19,573 nt of DNA from Roseitalea sp964606055. Its GTDB lineage: Bacteria; Pseudomonadota; Alphaproteobacteria; Rhizobiales; Rhizobiaceae. The position numbers were made by a program, and so were the translations under genes. The stretch is taken from assembly GCA_964606055.1 (NCBI GenBank), contig CAZSFA010000045.1, forward strand, positions 1 through 19,573. Reading direction: 5' to 3'. The notes beneath the pieces were generated by a model. That model saw only the letters and a list, made by a program, of their open reading frames with translations. It was not told the DNA's origin and searched no databases. Positions 1-6,904 of this stretch are shown here, in pieces; the first letter of the stretch is position 1; each line of letters starts with the position of its first letter.

Positions 1-375
1 ATGATGGTCTCCCCGACCCTGGCGATCCTGGCGGCCCTGGTGGACCCGATCTACCTCTGGTCCTGCCTGATCTGGGTGCTGTTCAGCCGCGTCATCCTGT
101 GCATCTTCCTGTTCAGCTACAGCCGCACGGTCGATTTGAGCTGGCCATTCATCCTCTATCTCAATCAGGTGATCAACGCGTCGGTGAAGATCTTCATGAT
201 CTTCCACCTGTCCAAGCAGAAGTGGTCCAATCGCGGCAACCAGACCGCAGGCGCCGGCGGTGGCTGGGCCGCACGCTTGCAGAACGGCACCGCAAAGGCG
301 CAGCTCTTCGTCGCTGTCGCCGGCTTCATCACCCTGCTCGCAGTCTACATCGGCGCTCTACCGACGCCGTTCTGA
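1..375 (+). CDS. alg8: Alg8-like alginate (mannuronan) synthase glycosyltransferase, C-terminal fragment
   Basis: This is the last 124 codons of a gene that begins upstream of the window; the ATG at position 1 is almost certainly an internal methionine. The fragment has two hydrophobic membrane segments (about residues 5-40 and 100-120) flanking a short loop. The loop, with WPFILYLNQVINASVKIF followed by a basic stretch (KQKWSNRGNQ), matches the C-terminal membrane part of Alg8, the family-2 glycosyltransferase that polymerises GDP-mannuronate at the inner membrane. In Pseudomonas Alg8 the matching stretch reads PMILYYNQIVGALVKIY and is followed by QSW. The catalytic GT2 domain is outside the window, so the call rests on the C-terminus and on the manC and algD genes downstream. 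A related beta-glycan synthase using another GDP-sugar cannot be excluded. Confidence 0.75.
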   Translation: MMVSPTLAILAALVDPIYLWSCLIWVLFSRVILCIFLFSYSRTVDLSWPFILYLNQVINASVKIFMIFHLSKQKWSNRGNQTAGAGGGWAARLQNGTAKAQLFVAVAGFITLLAVYIGALPTPF

Positions 376-508
376 CCGTATTCCTTGAAAGTATACGTTT
401 GTATATAACGATCATCAAAAGAGTGAGTTTGCTGTTCTGTTGAGTAAATCAGGGTGAACGTGAAATAGGGTATTACGCACTGGTAGTTTTTTGGACGGAG
501 TGCGAACC
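376..508. other. AT-rich intergenic region upstream of manC/algA
   Basis: This 133-base gap is markedly richer in A and T than its surroundings. It contains alternating TA runs around 391-408 (GTATAC and GTATAT copies separated by GTTT) and T or A runs near 463-492. It is the likeliest place for a promoter driving manC and algD separately from alg8. I could not find a -35/-10 pair with good spacing: TTGAAA at 390-395 lies only 13 bases before TATAAC, and TTGAGT at 440-445 lacks a convincing -10. No small gene is visible. Confidence 0.35.
493..500 (+). promoter_or_regulatory. Ribosome binding site fixing the manC start
   Basis: The purine-rich GGACGGAG lies eight bases before the ATG at 509. 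It decides against the in-frame TTG at 491, which would put the Shine-Dalgarno sequence inside the gene. The family's conserved N-terminus (MIIPIILAGGSGTRLWP) also starts at 509. Confidence 0.7.
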
Positions 509-1936
509 ATGATCATCCCCATCATTCTTGCCGGCGGCTCGGGCACGCGCCTGTGGCCCGCCTCGCGCAAGAGCTTTCCCAAGCAGTTCTCGAACATCGT
601 TGGCGACCGCAGCCTGTTTCAGGAGAGCATCGCGCGGTTGACCGGACCACAGTTCGCCGCTCCCACGATCGTCACCGGGAACGATCTGCGTTTCATCGTC
701 GCCGAACAACTCGACCAGATGAACGTGGAAGGTGCCGACATCCTGCTGGAACCGGAAGCCCGCAACACGGCGCCGGCCATTCTGGCTGCCGCGCTGCGCC
801 ATGAGCACACGCCCGATGCGGTGTTGATGGTTGCGCCATCCGACCACCAGATCCTCGACGGTGACGCCTTCGCCCAGGCCGTCGCGGCCGGTGCCAAGGC
901 AGCCGCCGTCGGCAGGATCGTCACGTTCGGCATCAAGCCGACCGGCCCCGAGACCGGATATGGCTACCTTGAACTCAGCCAGAAGCCGCGCGATGGCGAA
1001 AGCCAGCTACTCAAATCCTTCGTCGAAAAGCCCAAACGCGATACGGCCGTGGCCCTCATCGAGAGCGGCCGGCACATGTGGAACGCGGGTATCTTCATGT
1101 TCCGCGTGAGCACGATCATCGAAACCTTCGAGAGATTGGCGCCACAACTGGTCATGCCCTGCCGGGCGGCACTTGCGACGGGCAAAACCGACCTGTGCTT
1201 CTTCCGTCTTGGTGCCGACGCGTTTGGCCGCTGCGAGAGCATTTCGGTCGACTATGCCGTGATGGAAGCGGCCGAAGCGCTGCACGTGGTGCCCGTTGAT
1301 TGCGGTTGGTCCGACCTTGGCTCCTGGCGCGCTGTTCACGGCACATCCGAACGGGACGAAGCCGGCAACGCGCTGTCCGGTGCGGCCACGCAGATCGGCT
1401 GCGCCAACTCGCTGCTGCGGTCCGATCGCGAGAGCACCCGCCTCGTTGGCCTTGGCCTTGAAAACATCGCGGCAATTGCAACCGACGACGCAATCCTGGT
1501 CGCCAACATGGATGACAGCGAGCGGGTCAAGGACGTTGTCGCCGAACTCAAAATGCTGAATGCGCCGCAGGCCGAGCAATCGCGCCAGAACCCGCGCGCC
1601 TGGGGGCACTACGAGACGTTGTCATCTGGTCCGGGGTTCGCGCTCCGATGCCTGACGGTCAAGCCCGGCGGCCGGCTCGGCCTGCACAGCCACCAGCATC
1701 GTGCGGAGCACTGGGTGGTCGTGCAGGGCACTGCAACCGTGACGGTCGGCGATTCAATCAAGGTTCTGGCGGAGAACCAGTCGGCTCACGTTCCGCTCGG
1801 TTCGGCTCATCAGCTTGAGAACCGGGGCAAGGTCCCACTCATCGTGATCGAGGTCCAGTCGGGTGGGTATCTGGCTGACGATGACGTCACTCGATACGAG
1901 GACTCCCTCATGAGGTTGCCGTCGGCAGCCGCTTGA
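509..1936 (+). CDS. algA: Bifunctional mannose-1-phosphate guanylyltransferase / mannose-6-phosphate isomerase (ManC/AlgA type)
   Basis: The 475-residue protein has the usual length of the type II phosphomannose isomerase/GDP-mannose pyrophosphorylase family (AlgA, XanB, ManC, CpsB). It isomerises fructose-6-phosphate to mannose-6-phosphate and converts mannose-1-phosphate plus GTP to GDP-mannose in the cytoplasm. The N-terminal nucleotidyltransferase domain carries GGSGTRLWPASR at residues 9-20, then PKQF and, further on, FVEKP. The C-terminal cupin domain (about residues 365-470) carries RAWGHYE, HSHQHRAEHWVVVQGTA and ENQSAHVPLGSAHQLEN, the zinc-binding isomerase motifs. The name algA is chosen because alg8 and algD flank it; manC is equally valid. 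The stop codon is followed by a possible terminator hairpin at 2009-2041. The product supplies the AlgD substrate. Confidence 0.95.
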   Translation: MIIPIILAGGSGTRLWPASRKSFPKQFSNIVGDRSLFQESIARLTGPQFAAPTIVTGNDLRFIVAEQLDQMNVEGADILLEPEARNTAPAILAAALRHEHTPDAVLMVAPSDHQILDGDAFAQAVAAGAKAAAVGRIVTFGIKPTGPETGYGYLELSQKPRDGESQLLKSFVEKPKRDTAVALIESGRHMWNAGIFMFRVSTIIETFERLAPQLVMPCRAALATGKTDLCFFRLGADAFGRCESISVDYAVMEAAEALHVVPVDCGWSDLGSWRAVHGTSERDEAGNALSGAATQIGCANSLLRSDRESTRLVGLGLENIAAIATDDAILVANMDDSERVKDVVAELKMLNAPQAEQSRQNPRAWGHYETLSSGPGFALRCLTVKPGGRLGLHSHQHRAEHWVVVQGTATVTVGDSIKVLAENQSAHVPLGSAHQLENRGKVPLIVIEVQSGGYLADDDVTRYEDSLMRLPSAAA

Positions 1937-2008
1937 TCGCGCCGGGTGAAGCACCGCGTCCGCCCGTCCTCACCGAGCGTGTCGCTTCGCCCATAGTCCG
2001 GCGCGTGT

Positions 2009-2045
2009 GGCCCGCGTGAAGGCTTGTCCTTCGCGCGGGCCGTTT
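2009..2045 (+). terminator. Possible hairpin terminator between algA and algD
   Basis: A 14-base arm (2009-2022, GGCCCGCGTGAAGG) pairs with 2028-2041 around a five-base loop. All positions pair if one G-U pair is allowed. Only a short GTTT tail follows, so it may be a weak terminator, an attenuator, or an RNA-stabilising stem that sets unequal expression of algA and algD. The rest of the 267-base gap (1937-2203) holds no gene, and I found no clear promoter in it. Confidence 0.45.
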
Positions 2046-2203
2046 GCGCATGTCGTCCATGCCTTTGCGTACCCACCTATCCTTTTGGTCACCGCGGCGA
2101 GGCTTTTGCTCCGGCCGCTAGACTTTTCACAGCAACAACCGGCGAAACGGCAAGACTACAACGTCCTCACACAACAACCCAAGCAAACCTAGAGGACACC
2201 GTC

Positions 2204-3613
2204 ATGACCAATCTTGCCCCCATTTCCACCGTTGGCGCCCAACCCGTTCCGCTGCTGCGCGTCATCCCCAAGCCGGCCATCTCCGTTGTCGGCCTGGGCT
2301 ATGTCGGCGCGGTCTCGACCGCTTGCCTGTCCAGCCTGGGTCACCGCGTCGTCGGCGTCGACATCGACGCCGAAAAGGTTGCCGACATCGCCGCTGGCCG
2401 CTCGCCCATCCACGAGAAGGATCTGGAGCGCCTGCTGACCGAAGGCGTCGAGGAAGGATTGGTCGAGGCAACCGACGACCTCGCAATGGCCGTCGAAGAC
2501 ACCGACGTGACCTTCGTCTCGGTCGGCACACCGACAGCCGCCGATGGCGGATGTGACCATCGCTACATCGAAGCCGCCGCCCGCGCGATGGGCGAGGGCC
2601 TGGCGCGCAAGACCGGATTTCATGTCTTCGTGATGCGCTGCTCGATCCCGCCTGGCACCACGATGAAAGTCATGACGCCGATCCTCGAACAGGTCTCCGG
2701 CAAGACGCTGGGCCGCGACTTCGGTGTTGCCTTCAACCCCGAGTTCCTGCGCGAAGGCGTCGCTGTCGAAGACTTCTACGCGCCGCCCAAGACCGTTATC
2801 GGCACGACCTGCGCACGCACCGCCGACATCCTGACCGGGATCTACGCGCCGGTCGACGACGCACCGATCCTGACAACGATCGAAACCGCCGAAATGGTCA
2901 AATATGTCGACAATGTCTGGCATGCGACCAAGGTGTGTTTTGCCAACGAAGTCGGCCGTTTGGCCAAATCGCAGGGCGTCGACAGCCACGCGGTGATGGA
3001 CATCTTCTGCCAGGACCAGAAGCTCAACCTGTCGCCCTACTACCTCAAGCCCGGTTTTGCCTATGGCGGATCGTGCCTGCCCAAGGAAGTGCGCGCTGTC
3101 GCCCATATCGCAAAGTCCGCCGGCGTCTCCCTGCCGATGATCGAGAACCTGGGCACCTCCAACCGCGCGCAGATCGATGAGGCCATCGCCATGGTCCGCG
3201 CGACCGGCGCCAAGCGCGTTGGCGTTCTGGGACTGGCGTTCAAGCCCGGCACCGACGATCTGCGCGAGAGCCCGATCCTCGAGGTCATCGCGGCCCTGCG
3301 CGAAGAGGGCGTCGAGATCATCGCCCACGACCCGGCGATCAACGAGGACACCAACATCGAAGGGCAGCTTGGCTATGTGAAGCATGCCAGCGCGGGTCTG
3401 GCGGCTTTGGCCGGCGAACTGCGCAGCTTCCTGGTCGATGATCCGAGCTACGTGGCCGAGCGGGCCGAAGCGATCATCGTGACGCGCCGCAACCCCTTCT
3501 ACGAGATCATCACCAAGGTCGCCATGGAGCACCGCAAGACACCGGTGATCGACGTGGCGCGCGCCTTCAAGGACGTCCCCGACTGCCCCCAATACAACGG
3601 CATCGGCTGGTAA
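2204..3613 (+). CDS. algD: GDP-mannose 6-dehydrogenase (AlgD)
   Basis: The 469-residue enzyme oxidises GDP-mannose to GDP-mannuronate with two NAD+ molecules. This is the committed step of alginate synthesis. The start at ATG 2204 follows AGAGGA (2191-2196); the open frame extends upstream to 2024, but without a good start. The protein has an N-terminal Rossmann motif GLGYVGAV (about residues 30-37), the central NVWHATKVCFANEVG helix, CQDQKLNLSPYYLKPGFAYGGSCLPKEVRA with catalytic Cys291, and GLAFKPGTDDLRESP. These match Pseudomonas AlgD (NVWHAAKVTFANEIG, CQDHKLNLSRYYMRPGFAFGGSCLPKDVRA) more closely than UDP-glucose dehydrogenases. Even the C-terminal aromatic GIGW echoes AlgD's GICW. About 20 extra N-terminal residues precede the Rossmann fold. 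It sits between algA and the RTX gene on the same strand. Confidence 0.95.
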   Translation: MTNLAPISTVGAQPVPLLRVIPKPAISVVGLGYVGAVSTACLSSLGHRVVGVDIDAEKVADIAAGRSPIHEKDLERLLTEGVEEGLVEATDDLAMAVEDTDVTFVSVGTPTAADGGCDHRYIEAAARAMGEGLARKTGFHVFVMRCSIPPGTTMKVMTPILEQVSGKTLGRDFGVAFNPEFLREGVAVEDFYAPPKTVIGTTCARTADILTGIYAPVDDAPILTTIETAEMVKYVDNVWHATKVCFANEVGRLAKSQGVDSHAVMDIFCQDQKLNLSPYYLKPGFAYGGSCLPKEVRAVAHIAKSAGVSLPMIENLGTSNRAQIDEAIAMVRATGAKRVGVLGLAFKPGTDDLRESPILEVIAALREEGVEIIAHDPAINEDTNIEGQLGYVKHASAGLAALAGELRSFLVDDPSYVAERAEAIIVTRRNPFYEIITKVAMEHRKTPVIDVARAFKDVPDCPQYNGIGW

Positions 3614-3660
3614 CAGCCGCCGCCATCCCTTTGCCAATCTGAATATTGAGGAGAATTGTG

Positions 3661-6243
3661 ATGACCAACCAAACTGACACAACGCCGACGGTGGGCACGT
3701 CCCAGCACGATGACATCGTCGGCACCAAACAGGCCGATCTGATCATCGGCCTTGCCGGCGACGACACGATCGGCGGTGCCGCAAGCGACGATACGATCCA
3801 CGGCGATTTCGTCGCCGAGAACCTTCTGCAGGACACCGACGGCGCAACCAGCATCAGCCAATACGGCACGGGCGGCAACTGGCAGGTCGGCGAAGATGCC
3901 GACGGCAACGCCCAGATGACCCAGACCGTTTCGACCCTCAATGGCGCCCACTACGAGGTTTCCTTCGAGGTCGCGGCCAACTATGCCTCCGGCGCCATCT
4001 CCGGTGCGGTGGAAGTGCTCTGGAACGACGAAGTGATCGGCACGATCGACACGTCCAGCGCGGTCTTCTCCGATGCCGTGCTCGGGTTCGTCGGCACCGG
4101 CGGCCCCGGCGAACTGACCTTCCGCGCACTGCCCGGCGGCGAGGCGTCCGGCCCCGACATCAACACCGACGGCCCGGTCTTCTGGTATGAGAAGACGGTC
4201 GACCTCGGCGGGCAATCGGTTCAGGTCAAGGCCTTTGCCGAAGGCCAGGCCAACATCTACCAGGTGCTGGACGGCCAGTTGAACGTGTTCGACCCGCAGA
4301 CCGCGACCTACACGCCGGCGGGTGCCGATGCGACCGTCGTCGTCAACGCGATCGGCTTCAACCAGCAGGACGACCTGATCTACGGGATCGCGGTGAGGAA
4401 CGGCGTCGACGCGCTCGGCAATGCGGTGTCGAAAAGTGACCTGGTCATGTACGACGCCGAAGGCCACGCATACCGCGTCGGCGAAACGCCTTACCGCTCG
4501 TGGACCGGTGATTTCGACGCCAACGGCAATCTGTGGTTCTTCGAGGCTGATTTCGATCGTGTCACCATGGTCGACGTCGATCAGAAGGACGCCGATGGGA
4601 ACCCGGTTTCGACAACCTTCAAGTTTCCCAGTGACATGATCACCGACAAGGTCTGGGATGTCGCATTCGATGCGCAGAGCCAGAGCTTCTACGGCCTCGT
4701 CAAGCCGAGCTCCGAAGGTGGCGAGGCAAAGCTCTTCCAGATCGACGTGTCCACGGTGGAGAATGGCGGCGAGCCGACCTTTTCCACCAAACCGGTGACC
4801 GCCACTGAAATCGACGGCCAGATGGTCGACGGCGTTCCGCTCATCACCTTCGGTGCATTCGTCATCGACGGTGACGGCAACTTCTATGCCGGCGGCAATG
4901 GCGGCGATCACGACATGGACAACGCCACCGCCACCTCGGGCGGCATCTACCGCGTCGAGATCAACGATGACGGGTCCGCACACCTGGTGCTGGTTTCCGA
5001 TGCGCCCAAGGCGTACAGCAATGACGGCGCCGTCGACCCGCGCGCGATGGACCCGTTCACCGAGTTCGATCCCGCGGCCATGGTGCTGATCCGTGGTCCC
5101 GAACTCTACGAGGTGGAAGATCCGGCCAAGACCTATGACGACACGGTCGATGCCGGCAACGGCGCCGACGAGGTCCATGGCGGCTACGGAACCGACCTCC
5201 TGGTCGGCGCCTCGCGCGGCGATACCATGCATGGTGACGACGGTGCCGATGCCCTTTATGGCGGGGCAGGCCCCGAAAAGACGTCGGCGATCCAGTCGTT
5301 CTACGACGAGGGTGGTCTGCGCTACGATCAGTTCGGCAATCTTCTGCCCGAGGACGATGACGTGCTCTATGGCGGCGAGGGCGACGACCTGCTCGATGGC
5401 TCGGCCGGTCACGACACATTGTCGGGCGGCAATGGTGAAGACACCATGTCCGGCGGTTCTGGCAATGACCTCCTGTACGGCGGTGCGCACGACGACACCA
5501 TGTCGGGCGGTCGCAATGACGATGCGCTCTACGGCGAATCCGGCAATGACGACCTGAACGGCGGGTCCGGTGACGACACGCTCGATGGCGGCGCCGGCGA
5601 CGACGAACTGTCCGGAAGCTCGGGCAACGACACGCTGCGCGGTTCCACCGGCGATGATGTGCTTGATGGCGGGTCCGGCAACGACACCCTCGATGGCGGG
5701 CTCGAAAACGACACGCTCAAGGGCGGGTCCGGCGATGACCAGCTCGATGGCGGTGCCGGGGCCGATCGGCTCAACGGCGGCAAGGGCGATGACAGCCTTG
5801 ACGGCGGCGAGGGCGACGACTTCCTGAACGGTGGGTCGGGCGCAGACCAGATGCTCGGCGGCGAGGGTCGCGACTATCTCAATGGCGGCTCCGGCGACGA
5901 CGTGCTCGATGGCGGCAATGGCAACGACCGCATCTACATGGGTGCGGGCGAGGACATCGCCGCCGGGGGTGCCGGATCTGACCGGTTCGTGTTCCGCGCC
6001 GAGGACCTTGACGGGTCAACCGATACGATCACCGACTTTGTGTGTGTCGGGCCGGACATGGATCTGCTCGACCTGCGCGCGCTGGACCTCCTTTCGGACG
6101 GTGACAGCGATGGCTGGATTGCCAACAACGTCCAGCAGATCGACGATGGCAGCCTGCTCGTCGATCTGGGCGGCAGTTCGGTCTATTTGCAGGCGCATGG
6201 CGTCGACCTGTTCGACGGCTTCTCGGACAGCGTGATGCTCTGA
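3661..6243 (+). CDS. RTX calcium-binding secreted protein with DUF6923-like middle domain
   Basis: The 860-residue acidic protein has no N-terminal signal peptide. GAGGAG at 3648-3653 supports ATG 3661 over the in-frame TTG at 3646. Residues 16-47 form a short RTX-like cap. Residues 55-160 look like a beta-sandwich of unknown role. Residues 195-445 resemble DUF6923, a propeller-like repeat domain of adhesins (IYQVLDGQLNVFDP, LIYGIA, GDFDANGNLWFF, VWDVAFD). RTX nonapeptides (GGxGxDxLx type) occupy about 497-536 and 567-776, split by a 30-residue insert. Residues 777-860 (FVFRAEDLDGSTDTITDF, then an acidic hydrophobic end) look like a C-terminal type I secretion signal. RTX repeats bind calcium and fold outside the cell. 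Its place behind algD suggests a matrix or polysaccharide-associated protein. No mannuronan epimerase, lyase or protease motif is visible. It is likely exported by the 11.0-14.3 kb transporter. Confidence 0.85.
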   Translation: MTNQTDTTPTVGTSQHDDIVGTKQADLIIGLAGDDTIGGAASDDTIHGDFVAENLLQDTDGATSISQYGTGGNWQVGEDADGNAQMTQTVSTLNGAHYEVSFEVAANYASGAISGAVEVLWNDEVIGTIDTSSAVFSDAVLGFVGTGGPGELTFRALPGGEASGPDINTDGPVFWYEKTVDLGGQSVQVKAFAEGQANIYQVLDGQLNVFDPQTATYTPAGADATVVVNAIGFNQQDDLIYGIAVRNGVDALGNAVSKSDLVMYDAEGHAYRVGETPYRSWTGDFDANGNLWFFEADFDRVTMVDVDQKDADGNPVSTTFKFPSDMITDKVWDVAFDAQSQSFYGLVKPSSEGGEAKLFQIDVSTVENGGEPTFSTKPVTATEIDGQMVDGVPLITFGAFVIDGDGNFYAGGNGGDHDMDNATATSGGIYRVEINDDGSAHLVLVSDAPKAYSNDGAVDPRAMDPFTEFDPAAMVLIRGPELYEVEDPAKTYDDTVDAGNGADEVHGGYGTDLLVGASRGDTMHGDDGADALYGGAGPEKTSAIQSFYDEGGLRYDQFGNLLPEDDDVLYGGEGDDLLDGSAGHDTLSGGNGEDTMSGGSGNDLLYGGAHDDTMSGGRNDDALYGESGNDDLNGGSGDDTLDGGAGDDELSGSSGNDTLRGSTGDDVLDGGSGNDTLDGGLENDTLKGGSGDDQLDGGAGADRLNGGKGDDSLDGGEGDDFLNGGSGADQMLGGEGRDYLNGGSGDDVLDGGNGNDRIYMGAGEDIAAGGAGSDRFVFRAEDLDGSTDTITDFVCVGPDMDLLDLRALDLLSDGDSDGWIANNVQQIDDGSLLVDLGGSSVYLQAHGVDLFDGFSDSVML
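5149..5268 (+). repeat. First RTX nonapeptide repeat block (within RTX gene)
   Basis: Degenerate 27-base units encode about four RTX-type nonapeptides, such as NGADEVHGG, YGTDLLVGA and DGADALYGG. The block is separated from the main array by a non-repetitive stretch encoding about 30 residues (538-566). Confidence 0.75.
5359..5988 (+). repeat. Main RTX nonapeptide repeat array (within RTX gene)
   Basis: About 23 tandem 27-base units encode GGSGDDxLx-type nonapeptides at residues 567-776. The DNA units share cores such as GGCGGGTCCGGCAACGAC and CTCGATGGCGG, and are diverged enough to be old. In the RTX family these turns bind calcium and form parallel beta-rolls after secretion. Confidence 0.9.
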
Positions 6244-6281
6244 CGGCACGGGGCTGTTCAAATACGCACTCCGACCAACTG

Positions 6282-6311
6282 GGCCGGGATCAAACGATCC
6301 CGGCCTCTTTT
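6282..6311 (+). terminator. Strong intrinsic terminator of the RTX gene, overlapping the 3' end of the convergent regulator gene
   Basis: A perfect 10-base stem (GGCCGGGATC at 6282-6291 with 6296-6305) closes a four-base AAAC loop. TCTTTT follows at 6306-6311 on the plus strand. It lies 39 bases after the RTX stop codon. The hairpin and T-run also encode the last codons and stop of the minus-strand response regulator (stop at 6290-6292). On the minus strand no T-run follows the hairpin. Confidence 0.9.
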
Positions 6312-6904
6312 GCGATCATCGCCGCATGCGTACGGTTCTTGGCCTCGAGCTTTCGGCACAGGGTCTTGACGTGAAGCTTGATCGTCACCTCCTGCAGATC
6401 CAGTTCGCGAGCCATCTCCTTGTTGGACTGACCGCGGCAGAGCCCGTCGAGAACCTGCAGTTCGCGCGCCGACAGTTTCTTGGCGAGCGGTGCATCGGAG
6501 GCCTTCTCTTCCGCATTGAGGAAATCCAGCGGAACGTAGGTTTCGCCCATCGCCATGAAACGCACGGCGTTGACCATTGATTTGGCGGCCATCGTCTTGG
6601 GCAGGAAGCCGATGGCGCCCGCATCGATGGCCTGCTGCGCCACCGCCTTGGTGGCCGTCCCGGACATGATCGCCACCGGTTTGCCGAACGATGACTTGAG
6701 TGCCCTTTCCAGGCCATCAAGGCCGTTCATGCCGGGCATTGAATAGTCAAGCAGCACCAGATCGTAAACGATGTCCTCGGCCATCTTCTTGCAGGCCGCA
6801 TCCAGCGAACCGCAGGTCTCCACCTCGAACTCGCCCTCCGCCGTCAGGAAAGCGCTGAGCGTTTCCAACACCAGATCATGATCATCGGCCAGCAGCAGTC
6901 GCAT
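6290..6904 (-). CDS. LuxR/NarL-family two-component response regulator
   Basis: The 204-residue protein has a receiver domain (residues 1-118) and a C-terminal LuxR-type helix-turn-helix domain (about 143-200). The receiver has the acidic pair Asp7/Asp8, phospho-acceptor Asp53 (LLDYSMPGMNG), Ser81 and Lys103 (LPKT). The DNA-binding domain reads LSARELQVLDGLCRGQSNKEMARELDL and continues with a recognition helix containing VTIKLHVKTLCRKL. The ATG at 6904 is chosen because AGGAGG lies at 6911-6916 and the conserved MRLLLADDHD starts there. It overlaps the kinase gene by 23 bases, so translation is probably coupled. It is the likely output of the adjacent hybrid kinase and controls transcription; its targets are not visible from sequence. 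The RTX terminator overlaps its 3' end. Confidence 0.93.
   Translation of the reverse strand: MRLLLADDHDLVLETLSAFLTAEGEFEVETCGSLDAACKKMAEDIVYDLVLLDYSMPGMNGLDGLERALKSSFGKPVAIMSGTATKAVAQQAIDAGAIGFLPKTMAAKSMVNAVRFMAMGETYVPLDFLNAEEKASDAPLAKKLSARELQVLDGLCRGQSNKEMARELDLQEVTIKLHVKTLCRKLEAKNRTHAAMIAKEAGIV

Noticed and set aside
390..408. TTGAAA/TATAAC as a sigma-70 promoter for algA
   Set aside because: The boxes are separated by only 13 bases, too short for a standard promoter.
491..508. TTG start for algA at 491
   Set aside because: It would place the Shine-Dalgarno sequence inside the gene; ATG 509 starts exactly at the conserved N-terminus.
3499..5490. Long minus-strand reading frame (663 codons) opposite algD and the RTX gene
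   Set aside because: It lies antisense to two well-supported genes, shows no family resemblance, and its composition is that of a GC-rich shadow frame.
5149..5988. Repeated 27-base units as a CRISPR or non-coding satellite
   Set aside because: They stay in frame, encode RTX nonapeptides and have no conserved repeat-spacer pattern.
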